Below, in pieces: positions 1-4,408 of a stretch of 5,781 nt of DNA. Each line of letters opens with the position of its first letter. The stretch's first letter is position 1. Made by a program: the position numbers and the translations under genes. The DNA is from Marmoricola sp. (GTDB taxonomy: Bacteria; Actinomycetota; Actinomycetes; Propionibacteriales; Nocardioidaceae). The stretch spans positions 1-5,781 of the forward strand of contig JASLCW010000324.1 in assembly GCA_030151765.1 (NCBI GenBank), given 5' to 3'. A model generated the notes under the pieces. It was not told the origin of the DNA, did no database searches, and was given only the letters and a program-made list of their open reading frames with translations.

Positions 1-567
1 GCGCTCCGGTTCGGGGAGCTGGCCGAGCTTCGTCGGGGAGACGTCGATGCGAAGAACGGCGTACTGCGAGTGCGTCGCGGAGTTGTGCGGTCCAAGTCGG
101 CTGGCGTCATCACCAAGGCTCCGAAGTCGGAGGCCGGCGTGCGGGACGTGGCGATCCCGCCGCATCTGATGGCGATGGTCCGCACGCACCTGCTCGAGCA
201 CACGGCCCCCGGGAAGAACGGGCGCCTGTTCGCGACCGCTACCGGTGAGCACCTGGCCCCGAGCACCTTCTACGGCAAGGCCGCGGTTCTCGCGAAGGAC
301 GGGAGCGTGAAGCGCGGGGGATGGGGCTGGTACGAGGCCCGGCGAACAGCAGGACGCGAGGATCTGCGGTTTCACGATCTGCGCCACACTGGCGCTGTCC
401 TAGCTGCCCAGACAGGCGCGACGCTGGCCGAACTGATGGGCAGACTCGGGCACGCGACACCGGCGGCAGCGTTGAGGTACCAGCACGCGGCCGCAGAGCG
501 CGACCAGGAGATCGCGAAGAGGTTGTCAGAGCTGGCGCAGCCCGGCGGTGGTGCGCCAGCAAACTGA
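1..567 (+). CDS. int: Tyrosine-type site-specific integrase, C-terminal catalytic domain (5' end outside window)
   Basis: Integrase catalysing recombination between the element's attP and a chromosomal attB through a 3'-phosphotyrosine intermediate. The frame is open from base 1 to TGA 565-567, giving 188 visible residues; the N-terminal arm-binding and core-binding domains lie upstream. The full catalytic set is visible, numbering from the first visible codon: Arg I in ALRFGEL (R3), the beta-hairpin Lys in PKSEAGVR (K42), box II HDLRHT (H125, R128), His in LGHAT (H151) and nucleophile Tyr in RYQH (Y160). Spacing and order match the phage integrase family, so the domain looks intact and active. 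It is transcribed into the element, towards the excisionase gene. This suggests that if the element is integrated, the attachment junction lies upstream of int, outside the window. The family call is very secure; the attachment site cannot be deduced. Confidence 0.96.
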   Translation, partial: ALRFGELAELRRGDVDAKNGVLRVRRGVVRSKSAGVITKAPKSEAGVRDVAIPPHLMAMVRTHLLEHTAPGKNGRLFATATGEHLAPSTFYGKAAVLAKDGSVKRGGWGWYEARRTAGREDLRFHDLRHTGAVLAAQTGATLAELMGRLGHATPAAALRYQHAAAERDQEIAKRLSELAQPGGGAPAN

Positions 568-583
568 CGGCGAGTCGTTCTCG

Positions 584-610
584 TTGCCTGTCGAATACCG
601 TTGCTAGCCT
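584..610 (+). promoter_or_regulatory. Weak promoter-like pair downstream of int
   Basis: TTGCCT at 584-589 and TAGCCT at 605-610 resemble sigma-70-class -35 and -10 boxes. The -10 is preceded by TGC, as in extended -10 promoters. The spacer is 15 bases, shorter than the ideal 17. The only nearby reading frame is an 11-codon ORF from ATG 615. If real, the promoter would more likely feed the xis operon through a leader of about 290 bases. This is low-confidence pattern matching. Confidence 0.25.
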
Positions 611-807
611 GTTGATGTCAGTAACGACAGAACATCGAGTGCCAGCCTGAACACCCGGTCGGCGTCGGAGAACTCCGCCAGGCGCGGAGTCTGCGAGCAG
701 GTCTCGCGGCGACACCGCCCGAAGGATCGGGACGCCATTGCCGAGAAGCATCGCGAAGGCTCCAGGAGGGTCAGGGCGAAGTGAAGTAGGCGATGGGTCG
801 GAAGGGC

Positions 808-829
808 GAGCGCGCCAGGAGCGCGCCAG
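808..829 (+). repeat. Exact 11-bp tandem direct repeat (2 copies)
   Basis: GAGCGCGCCAG occurs at 808-818 and again immediately at 819-829, with no mismatch and no spacer. An 11-bp period places both copies on about the same face of the helix. That is the usual geometry for cooperative binding by small winged-helix excisionases or by integrase arm domains. It lies 76 bases before the xis start, in non-coding DNA. A binding role is inferred; the repeat itself is seen directly. Confidence 0.75.
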
Positions 830-842
830 TTACCGCCGAGCA

Positions 843-871
843 ACGAACTAGGACTCAGATAGTCCGTTCGT
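843..871. promoter_or_regulatory. Nested inverted repeat upstream of xis (operator or leader hairpin)
   Basis: Outer arms ACGAAC (843-848) and GTTCGT (866-871) are perfect complements. Inner arms GGACT (851-855) and AGTCC (861-865) are also perfect complements around a CAGAT loop, with only TA bulged on the left. That gives an 11-bp stem with one bulge. There is no following T-run, so a classical intrinsic terminator is unlikely. It sits 22 bases before the xis Shine-Dalgarno. A repressor operator, or a leader hairpin affecting xis expression, is plausible. No promoter boxes around it are convincing. Confidence 0.5.
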
Positions 872-886
872 GGCTCGGCGTTCGTG
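865..886 (+). repeat. 8-bp direct repeat CGTTCGTG, 14-bp period
   Basis: CGTTCGTG is found at 865-872 and again at 879-886. Its core GTTCGT also forms the right outer arm of the dyad at 843-871, whose left arm holds the same hexamer inverted. The hexamer therefore occurs three times in 43 bases, once inverted, just before the xis ribosome binding site. This is consistent with a multi-site operator; the binding protein is unknown. Confidence 0.45.
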
Positions 887-892
887 ATTTCG

Positions 893-898
893 AAGGAG
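893..898 (+). promoter_or_regulatory. Shine-Dalgarno of xis (decides the start)
   Basis: AAGGAG lies six bases before ATG 905. It selects ATG 905 over the in-frame GTG 884, which has no comparable site upstream and would place this ribosome binding site inside the coding region. Confidence 0.8.
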
Positions 899-904
899 AT
901 CGCG

Positions 905-1114
905 ATGGACAAGACCCCACCCGCATGGCTCAGCAAAGCTGAGGCCGCCGAACACATCGGCGTAGCCGAACGCACGATCCGCAAGTACATCGCGGACGGC
1001 GTGCTCCCTGCGCGGCGCATCCAAGGATCGCGCCTGATCCGAATCAACCGGCAGGACCTCGAGAACCTCCTCCGTCCGATCCCCACCGCGAACGGCGGTG
1101 GTCGCGATGTCTGA
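905..1114 (+). CDS. xis: Excisionase-like MerR-type winged-helix DNA-binding protein
   Basis: A 69-aa protein made almost entirely of one excisionase/HTH_17-type domain, about residues 8-57. LSKAEAAEHIGVAERTIRKYI forms the helix-turn-helix. It is followed by the wing, DGVLPARRI...SRLIRINRQDLENLL, whose last part is the typical closing strand and helix. Family members bend DNA at att sites to direct integrase towards excision, or act as small regulators. The position one gene after int and at the head of the replication operon favours an excisionase, possibly doubling as an AlpA-like regulator. ATG 905 is chosen for its AAGGAG site at 6-base spacing. The stop overlaps the next start by 8 bases. 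The 11-bp tandem repeat at 808-829 is a candidate target. The fold call is secure; the excision role is inferred from context. Confidence 0.85.
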   Translation: MDKTPPAWLSKAEAAEHIGVAERTIRKYIADGVLPARRIQGSRLIRINRQDLENLLRPIPTANGGGRDV

Positions 1115-1253
1115 CCCACAGAGAAACCGCCCGGCGGGCAACCGGACGGCTCAAGTGTCACTGGCGGGCGACGAGCCTAATGTAGCACTCGCTACGTCTC
1201 GCATCGATGGACTCGACGGCAAGTCGTACCTGCAGCTTGGCGGTGACCGATGA
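1107..1253 (+). CDS. Small protein of unknown function (48 aa)
   Basis: ATG 1107 to TGA 1251-1253 encodes 48 residues beginning MSDPQRNRPAGN. No family is recognised. The N-terminal third is rich in Arg, Asn and Pro and probably disordered; the rest is mildly acidic, with a possible short strand near the C-terminus (GKSYLQLGGD). Support comes from arrangement. It begins 8 bases inside the end of xis, with a GGTGG ribosome-binding-like stretch before it, and ends in an ATGA overlap with the next gene. Without it, a 135-base gap would break an otherwise uninterrupted chain of overlapping genes. It may be a real small protein or merely a translational bridge. Confidence 0.5.
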   Translation: MSDPQRNRPAGNRTAQVSLAGDEPNVALATSRIDGLDGKSYLQLGGDR

Positions 1254-1534
1254 TCACCGGAACCATCGAGCTTGATCTGCGTCGGGACTCCGAGGCGCGG
1301 GATCGTGATGCGGTCGGGTCGCTCTACGGGGTCCCGGATGGGATGCGGGTGATCCTGTACGTCGGTGATCGGCAGTTCGTGAACATGCATGTGATCCCGC
1401 TGATCGCGCAGTACGTGCCACACATTCACCTCGACGTGCATGGCTCCGCACTAGCCGTCGAGGCATGGACGAAGGCTCTTCGTGGCGAGGGGTACGCCGG
1501 TCGGCCGTCGTACTCGCAGGTGTCGCCGTGGTGA
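1250..1534 (+). CDS. Small alpha/beta protein of unknown function (94 aa)
   Basis: This frame encodes 94 residues; no family is recognised. The middle reads as strand-helix-strand: MRVILYVGD is a hydrophobic strand ending in a Gly turn, VNMHVIPLIAQYV is an amphipathic helix, and HIHLDVHG is a second strand. The N-terminus, ITGTIELDLR, is another strand followed by a charged Arg/Asp segment. There is no signal peptide or membrane segment. ATG 1250 overlaps the previous stop (ATGA) and the stop overlaps the next GTG start (GTGA), implying coupled translation. The next protein shows the same strand-helix-strand plan, so the two may be diverged paralogues or partners. Position between xis and the replication ATPase suggests an early role in replication or regulation. 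This is contextual only. Confidence 0.7.
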   Translation: MITGTIELDLRRDSEARDRDAVGSLYGVPDGMRVILYVGDRQFVNMHVIPLIAQYVPHIHLDVHGSALAVEAWTKALRGEGYAGRPSYSQVSPW

Positions 1535-1776
1535 GCCGCAACCGCATCACGGTGACGGTCGCGGTCGACGGATGGACGTTCTCTGCGAAGGGCTGGCGGG
1601 CGGTTGATCTGATGCGCGAAGCCGGGATCAAGCCGATCTTCATCGGTGGATCTGGGTGGACCGCGGACTATCGGCGACTCGCTGACCTGGTCGCCTACCT
1701 CGAACATCGCAACATCCCGGTTGTCATCGAGGACGCCCGGCAGGGCCAGCTCTTCGAGGCTGGTGATGTCTCATGA
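1531..1776 (+). CDS. Small alpha/beta protein of unknown function (81 aa)
   Basis: GTG 1531 is chosen because it overlaps the upstream stop in a GTGA junction. The longer in-frame ATG at 1465 would overlap the previous gene by 70 bases. The 81-aa product starts VSRNRITVTVAVDGW, a likely beta strand. It continues with KPIFIGGSGW (strand and Gly turn), DYRRLADLVAYLEHRN (amphipathic helix) and IPVVIED (strand), a Rossmann-like half-fold resembling the preceding protein. No catalytic motif is evident and no family is recognised. The stop overlaps the helicase start by four bases (ATGA). The RepA-like gene has only a weak Shine-Dalgarno of its own, so this gene's translation may set helicase output. 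Confidence 0.72.
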   Translation: MSRNRITVTVAVDGWTFSAKGWRAVDLMREAGIKPIFIGGSGWTADYRRLADLVAYLEHRNIPVVIEDARQGQLFEAGDVS

Positions 1777-3038
1777 GCGTCTTCGGTCAGGAGTATCCCG
1801 ATCCGTTCGTACCGCCACCGGATGAGGACGAGCCGCGGAATCCGCTGCCGGAACTGGTGCCGCTCGTCGACCTGCTGGCTGAGCCTGAGGAGCCGGTGCG
1901 GTTCCGGATCGCCGGCCTGCTGCCGACGGGTGCCCGCGCCTTGCTGGCCGCGCAGTTCAAGGCCGGGAAGACGACGATGCGCGACAACCTGGTCCGCTCG
2001 CTGGCCGACGGGACGCCGTTCCTCGATGAGTTCGCGATCGAGCCGCTCGAGGATGGCCGCACGGTCGTGGTGATCGACAACGAGATGAGCCGCGGGCAGT
2101 TGCGCCGGTGGTTGGCCGATCAGGGCATCGGGCGGCCGGAGATCGTGCGTGTGGTGGTGCTGCGGGGTCAGGTCGGGAAGTTCAACCTCATAGACCCATA
2201 CACGCGGGCTGCGTGGGCCGATCATCTGCGCTCGGCCAACGCCGGCCTGGTGATCTTCGACTGCCTGCGCCCGGTGCTCGATGCTCTGGGGCTGTCTGAG
2301 GACAAGGACAGCGGCAAGTTCCTGACCGCCTTCGATGCTCTGCTGCACCAGGCCGGCGTTGACGAAGCGGTGGTGGTTCACCACATGGGCCACTCCGGGG
2401 AACGCTCCCGGGGTGACTCTCGCCTGCGTGACTGGCCCGACGTGGAGTGGCGACTGGTCCGCGAACAACCTCCGGCCGGTGAAGAGCCGGACCCGGCAGC
2501 TCCGCGGTACTTCTCGGCCTACGGCCGCGATGTCGACGTGCTTGAGGGTGCGGTGACGTTCGATCCGAACACGCGGCACCTGAGCCGCAGTGAAGGCACC
2601 AGGAGAGACGCGGGTGGTCGCCGGGCACTCGAGGATGTTCTCGACGTTCTTCAGATCGCTACCGAGCCGCTGTCGGGGCGCGCCGTCGAGATGTCGATGC
2701 AGAACTCAGGGCACGCCCGCAACGACATCCGACGAGCGTTGAAGATCGGTATCCGCGACGGCTTGATCGAGACCCAACCGGGGAGGAAGAACTCCACACT
2801 TCACTCAGTGCGCCGCAGTGCGCCGCAGTTCGCCGGGCGCACAGAGTTTCAGTGCGCCAGTGCGCCTTTAGGGGCGCGCGGCGCACTCACTGCCGACAAC
2901 GAGACACACGAGGAGTGCGCCGGCGGCGCACTCGCTGCTCGTCGCTGCTTGACGTGTAGTGCGGAGCTCGACGCCGCGGCCAAGCTGATCGACGCCACGA
3001 CGTGCACCACCTGCGAGATGCAGGAGGTGTCGCGATGA
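1773..3038 (+). CDS. RepA-like (AAA_25/RecA-fold) replicative helicase ATPase with C-terminal zinc-binding-type module
   Basis: A 421-aa P-loop ATPase resembling the hexameric RepA helicases of plasmids and phages, expected to unwind DNA at an origin. Walker A is AQFKAGKTT (residues 60-68). A second strand, VVVIDNEMS (98-106), carries the likely catalytic Glu (E104). Walker B is LVIFD (159-163). A sensor region, VVHHMGH...RGDS (201-216), matches the usual RG-S signature after the fourth core strand. Residues about 280-340 (ALEDVLDVL... to DGLIETQPG) look like a winged helix. A low-complexity linker follows, then CLTC and CTTC (C392, C395, C411, C414), which could bind zinc. The DNA of the linker is the AGTGCGCC repeat cluster. 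Start and stop both sit in ATGA overlaps. The ATPase family is secure; the role as the element's replication initiator or helicase is inferred from family and context. Confidence 0.85.
   Translation: MSVFGQEYPDPFVPPPDEDEPRNPLPELVPLVDLLAEPEEPVRFRIAGLLPTGARALLAAQFKAGKTTMRDNLVRSLADGTPFLDEFAIEPLEDGRTVVVIDNEMSRGQLRRWLADQGIGRPEIVRVVVLRGQVGKFNLIDPYTRAAWADHLRSANAGLVIFDCLRPVLDALGLSEDKDSGKFLTAFDALLHQAGVDEAVVVHHMGHSGERSRGDSRLRDWPDVEWRLVREQPPAGEEPDPAAPRYFSAYGRDVDVLEGAVTFDPNTRHLSRSEGTRRDAGGRRALEDVLDVLQIATEPLSGRAVEMSMQNSGHARNDIRRALKIGIRDGLIETQPGRKNSTLHSVRRSAPQFAGRTEFQCASAPLGARGALTADNETHEECAGGALAARRCLTCSAELDAAAKLIDATTCTTCEMQEVSR
2806..2933. repeat. Iteron-like cluster of AGTGCGCC inside the helicase gene; candidate replication origin
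   Basis: Exact AGTGCGCC copies begin at 2807, 2817, 2851, 2859 and 2914. Exact inverted copies (GGCGCACT) begin at 2880 and 2925. One-mismatch copies begin at 2827 (direct) and 2836 (inverted). The first three direct copies are spaced exactly 10 bp apart; 2851 and 2859 are tandem at 8 bp; 2914 and 2925 form a perfect dyad. Copies start in all three codon phases, so they do not encode a repeated peptide and the constraint is on DNA. Iterons inside a replication gene are known, as in the lambda O gene origin. This placement, in the linker between winged helix and Cys module of a RepA-like helicase, fits such an origin. There is no strong A+T-rich unwinding tract beside it, and the binding protein is unknown. 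Confidence 0.7.
2913..2933. repeat. Perfect inverted repeat within the iteron-like cluster
   Basis: GAGTGCGCC (2913-2921) and GGCGCACTC (2925-2933) are perfect complements separated by GGC. It is the only place in the cluster where two exact units face each other this closely. This suits a dimer-binding site or a strong cruciform or hairpin in single-stranded DNA. Confidence 0.65.
3022..3028 (+). promoter_or_regulatory. Perfect Shine-Dalgarno AGGAGGT at the end of the helicase gene
   Basis: AGGAGGT is the strongest ribosome binding site in the window, and ATG 3035 follows at good spacing. The frame it opens is only 20 codons long (3035-3097). The next long gene starts in another frame at 3088. 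The site therefore either drives the mini-ORF or feeds coupled initiation of the downstream HTH gene. Confidence 0.7.
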
Positions 3039-3097
3039 GCGTGGTTGCCTCCAGGTCGCGCTGGGTCCGCTGCTGGGGGTGGTGGCGATGGCGGTGA
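3035..3097 (+). CDS. 20-codon Trp/Arg-rich mini-ORF, possible leader peptide
   Basis: ATG 3035 overlaps the helicase stop (ATGA) and has a perfect AGGAGGT seven bases upstream. The frame encodes 20 residues, MSVVASRSRWVRCWGWWRWR, before TGA 3095-3097. Five residues are Trp and five are Arg, clustered in the second half. It overlaps the next start (ATG 3088) by ten bases, so a terminating ribosome could reinitiate there. It fills what would otherwise be a 49-base gap in the overlapping gene chain. It may be a translational coupler, a leader peptide sensitive to Trp supply or stalling, or a chance frame. The composition partly reflects G-rich DNA. The initiation signal is strong but the peptide's function is unknown. 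Confidence 0.4.
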   Translation: MSVVASRSRWVRCWGWWRWR

Positions 3098-3498
3098 GCT
3101 TCCTGATCGACGAGCCCGTGCTGTTGGTGGCGGGTCGCGATGTCGTGTACCTGTGGGATCTGGTTCGGCGCGACCTGGGTCAACGCAAGCTCGACGGCCG
3201 AGCGGTCCCGCGCCACATCGTCGCTGTGGCCGAGATGTTGCGGGATGTGACGGCTGCCCAAACGAGGGACGAGGCACGAGAAATGTCCGCGCGCGGACAT
3301 CTTTCTAGGACATCCGCGGACATGGCCACAGGCTTGATATCGGAGCTGCTGAGCACTCGCGAGATGGCTGAACGGCTCCGAGTCGGAGATCGCCAAGCTC
3401 GCCGGCTCGCTGCTGAGGCAGGCATCGAGCCGGCAGCACGAAACGCATGGCGGGCCCGAGACATCGAGGCCCTGATCGTGGAGAGGAACCACCGATGA
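3088..3498 (+). CDS. Helix-turn-helix protein of unknown role (136 aa)
   Basis: The start is ATG 3088, with GGGGG at 3075-3079 eight bases upstream; in-frame GTG 3079 and 3082 are weaker alternatives. The C-terminal third, about residues 87-131 (LLSTREMAERLRVGDRQARRLAAEAGI then WRARDIEALI), is a typical HTH of the excisionase/HTH_17 type. The N-terminal half (VSFLIDEPVLLVAG, then a helix rich in Arg and Leu) has no family I recognise. Codons 66-71 coincide with an 18-bp palindrome at 3283-3300, a possible internal operator for this or another regulator. ATG 3283, after a GAGG, could also start a shorter 71-aa HTH product. The stop overlaps the next start (ATGA). It is probably a DNA-binding regulator or a replication/packaging accessory; DNA binding is well supported, the target is not. 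Confidence 0.75.
   Translation: MAVSFLIDEPVLLVAGRDVVYLWDLVRRDLGQRKLDGRAVPRHIVAVAEMLRDVTAAQTRDEAREMSARGHLSRTSADMATGLISELLSTREMAERLRVGDRQARRLAAEAGIEPAARNAWRARDIEALIVERNHR
3283..3300. repeat. Perfect 18-bp palindrome with a nearby third half-site
   Basis: ATGTCCGCG (3283-3291) is followed directly by its exact complement CGCGGACAT (3292-3300). A third exact CGCGGACAT lies at 3315-3323, 23 bp from the second, with a shorter GGACAT at 3308-3313 between them. The cluster is inside the HTH gene. A regulator operator or a recognition site for a DNA-processing protein is plausible. Confidence 0.6.
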
Positions 3499-4223
3499 CC
3501 TTCAGTCCGAACCAACCGTTCCCGGGAGCCGGGCAGGACACCTGGACACTGCAGGCGATGCAGATCCGCGCCGACTTCGAGGCCACCTGCAAGGCCACGC
3601 GGATGGACGTCCGCTTGTCCGACCTCGCCGTCGCGCAGACCATCACGACGGCCTGGAACACGGCCAACGAGCAGATCTCGGCACTGTGGCAGCAGCTACA
3701 GACTGCCCGTCGGGCTCGGATCGCGGTGCTCGAGCGCACTGTGCCGATCGGTCCCAACATTCCGGCCGACGCATCTCCGGCGGACGCCGCGGTCATGCAG
3801 CAAGCCTTCCGGGTGGCACTGGAGAAGGCGCGGGCAGCGGCCGATGTCCCGGACACCTACGAGTCGCCGACCCTCAGTTCCACGTCGCGCGCAGGCTACG
3901 ACCCGAACACGCTCTCGGGGATGCTCCTGGACGCGGAGAAGTTCGACGACGACACCCTTCGTCGCGCGGTCCTGACTGCGGCAGTGGATGCCGGTCGGGG
4001 CCAGGTCGTGCGCTGGTGGACCGACAAGATGGGGATCAGCGGCCAGCTCGACGAGCTCGCTCGACTCCAGTCGGCGGTGGCCAGCAGTGGCTTCGATGGG
4101 ATGTGGGACCACAAGGCGTTCGACCGGTTGCCCAAGCCGCAGGAGGTCGACGAGCTGGTGCGCCTCGAACAGGGCATCGAGGCATCCACGGCGGCCCGCA
4201 TCCAGCGCACCCGGGGCTACTGA
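3495..4223 (+). CDS. Helical protein of unknown function (242 aa)
   Basis: ATG 3495 overlaps the upstream stop (ATGA) and is preceded by GAGAGG at 3481-3486, so it is preferred to an upstream in-frame GTG that would overlap the HTH gene. The 242-aa product begins MTFSPNQPFPGAGQ. A long, mostly helical segment follows, rich in Ala, Gln and Arg (for example TAWNTANEQISALWQQLQTA). Then comes a Pro/Ala linker, a second helical segment (AVMQQAFRVALEKARAAA) and a C-terminal half with DPNTLSGMLLDAEKFDDDTL and VVRWWTDKMG. No membrane segment, signal peptide or catalytic motif is seen. It lies between the replication/regulatory genes and the small terminase gene. A morphogenesis or packaging accessory role is possible, but I do not recognise the family. 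Confidence 0.85.
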   Translation: MTFSPNQPFPGAGQDTWTLQAMQIRADFEATCKATRMDVRLSDLAVAQTITTAWNTANEQISALWQQLQTARRARIAVLERTVPIGPNIPADASPADAAVMQQAFRVALEKARAAADVPDTYESPTLSSTSRAGYDPNTLSGMLLDAEKFDDDTLRRAVLTAAVDAGRGQVVRWWTDKMGISGQLDELARLQSAVASSGFDGMWDHKAFDRLPKPQEVDELVRLEQGIEASTAARIQRTRGY

Positions 4224-4408
4224 TGGACCGCGCCGAAGCGAGCGGGCTCTACAACGCCGTGCTCGATGACGCCATGCGGACCGTCGAGGGACTCAGGGCT
4301 GGTACAGCGCCACGGCGCACGAGTGCTGATCAGTACCAGCAGCAGCGCATCAGCAACAGCATCCGCGAGAAGGCGGCAGCATTGGGCAGCGTCAGGGGAG
4401 AGCGGTGA
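4223..4408 (+). CDS. Small protein of unknown function (61 aa)
   Basis: ATG 4223 shares one base with the preceding TGA (TGATG), the usual signature of reinitiation, and the frame encodes 61 residues. They are helical and charged: MDRAEASGLYNAVLDDAMRT, a short linker GTAPRR, then SADQYQQQRISNSIREKAAAL. There are no cysteines, membrane segments or recognised motifs. The composition suits a small coiled or helix-hairpin protein that could act with the 242-aa product upstream. It is the last well-supported member of the overlapping chain before the 221-base gap. Its frame stays open far upstream, but that part is antisense-like noise over the 242-aa gene; only the portion from 4223 is supported. 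Confidence 0.6.
   Translation: MDRAEASGLYNAVLDDAMRTVEGLRAGTAPRRTSADQYQQQRISNSIREKAAALGSVRGER

Larger units (their letters stand above)
568..904. other. Non-coding control region between int and xis
   Basis: A 337-base stretch with no convincing gene on either strand. The + strand has only short frames: 11 codons from ATG 615 and 49 codons from ATG 793, the latter running into xis out of frame. Minus-strand frames through it are shadows that continue across int or xis without a plausible start. It does contain structured DNA: an exact 11-bp tandem repeat at 808-829, a nested dyad at 843-871, an 8-bp direct repeat at 865-886 and a weak promoter-like pair near 584-610. By position, next to int and immediately before an excisionase gene, it is a good candidate for Xis or integrase arm sites and for an operator controlling the early operon. 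No divergent repressor gene is present. The functions are inferred from position and repeats. Confidence 0.7.

Noticed and set aside
661..677. Short hairpin CGGAG-AA-CTCCG as an int terminator
   Set aside because: About 100 bases after the int stop, with a two-base loop and no U-tract; too weak to call.
239..751. Minus-strand frame of 170 codons overlapping int
   Set aside because: Mostly antisense to the integrase catalytic domain, with an Arg/Pro/Ser-rich low-complexity product. The short non-overlapping part (568-751) has weak codon bias.
568..904. attP core or tRNA 3'-end fragment in the int-xis gap
   Set aside because: No tRNA T-arm-like segment with matching acceptor end could be recognised, and a core cannot be defined without the other attachment junction.
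793..942. 49-codon + strand frame from ATG 793 overlapping the start of xis
   Set aside because: It covers both 11-bp repeats and the dyad, overlaps xis out of frame by about 40 bases and has no clear Shine-Dalgarno; probably chance.
604..1161. Long minus-strand frame opposite the control region and xis
   Set aside because: It runs antisense through the clearly coding xis and 48-aa frames, has no good ribosome binding site and gives a product with no fold-like pattern; a G+C-rich shadow.
1695..2579. 294-codon minus-strand frame opposite the helicase gene
   Set aside because: The + strand here encodes Walker A, Walker B and sensor motifs in order; the minus product is His/Arg/Pro-rich shadow sequence.
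2887..3492. 201-codon minus-strand frame opposite the HTH gene
   Set aside because: Antisense to the HTH protein and the Cys module of the helicase, with no credible start site or domain; chance frame.
3536..3549. Two GGACAC copies and a TGTCC-C-GGACA dyad (3845-3855) as further sites of the 3283 palindrome
   Set aside because: They share only the five-base GGACA core, which is frequent in G+C-rich coding DNA; the CGCG part is missing.
3731..3738. A further AGTGCGCC-like unit (inverted, one mismatch) outside the cluster
   Set aside because: An isolated near-match is expected by chance in several kilobases of this composition, so it was not added to the cluster.
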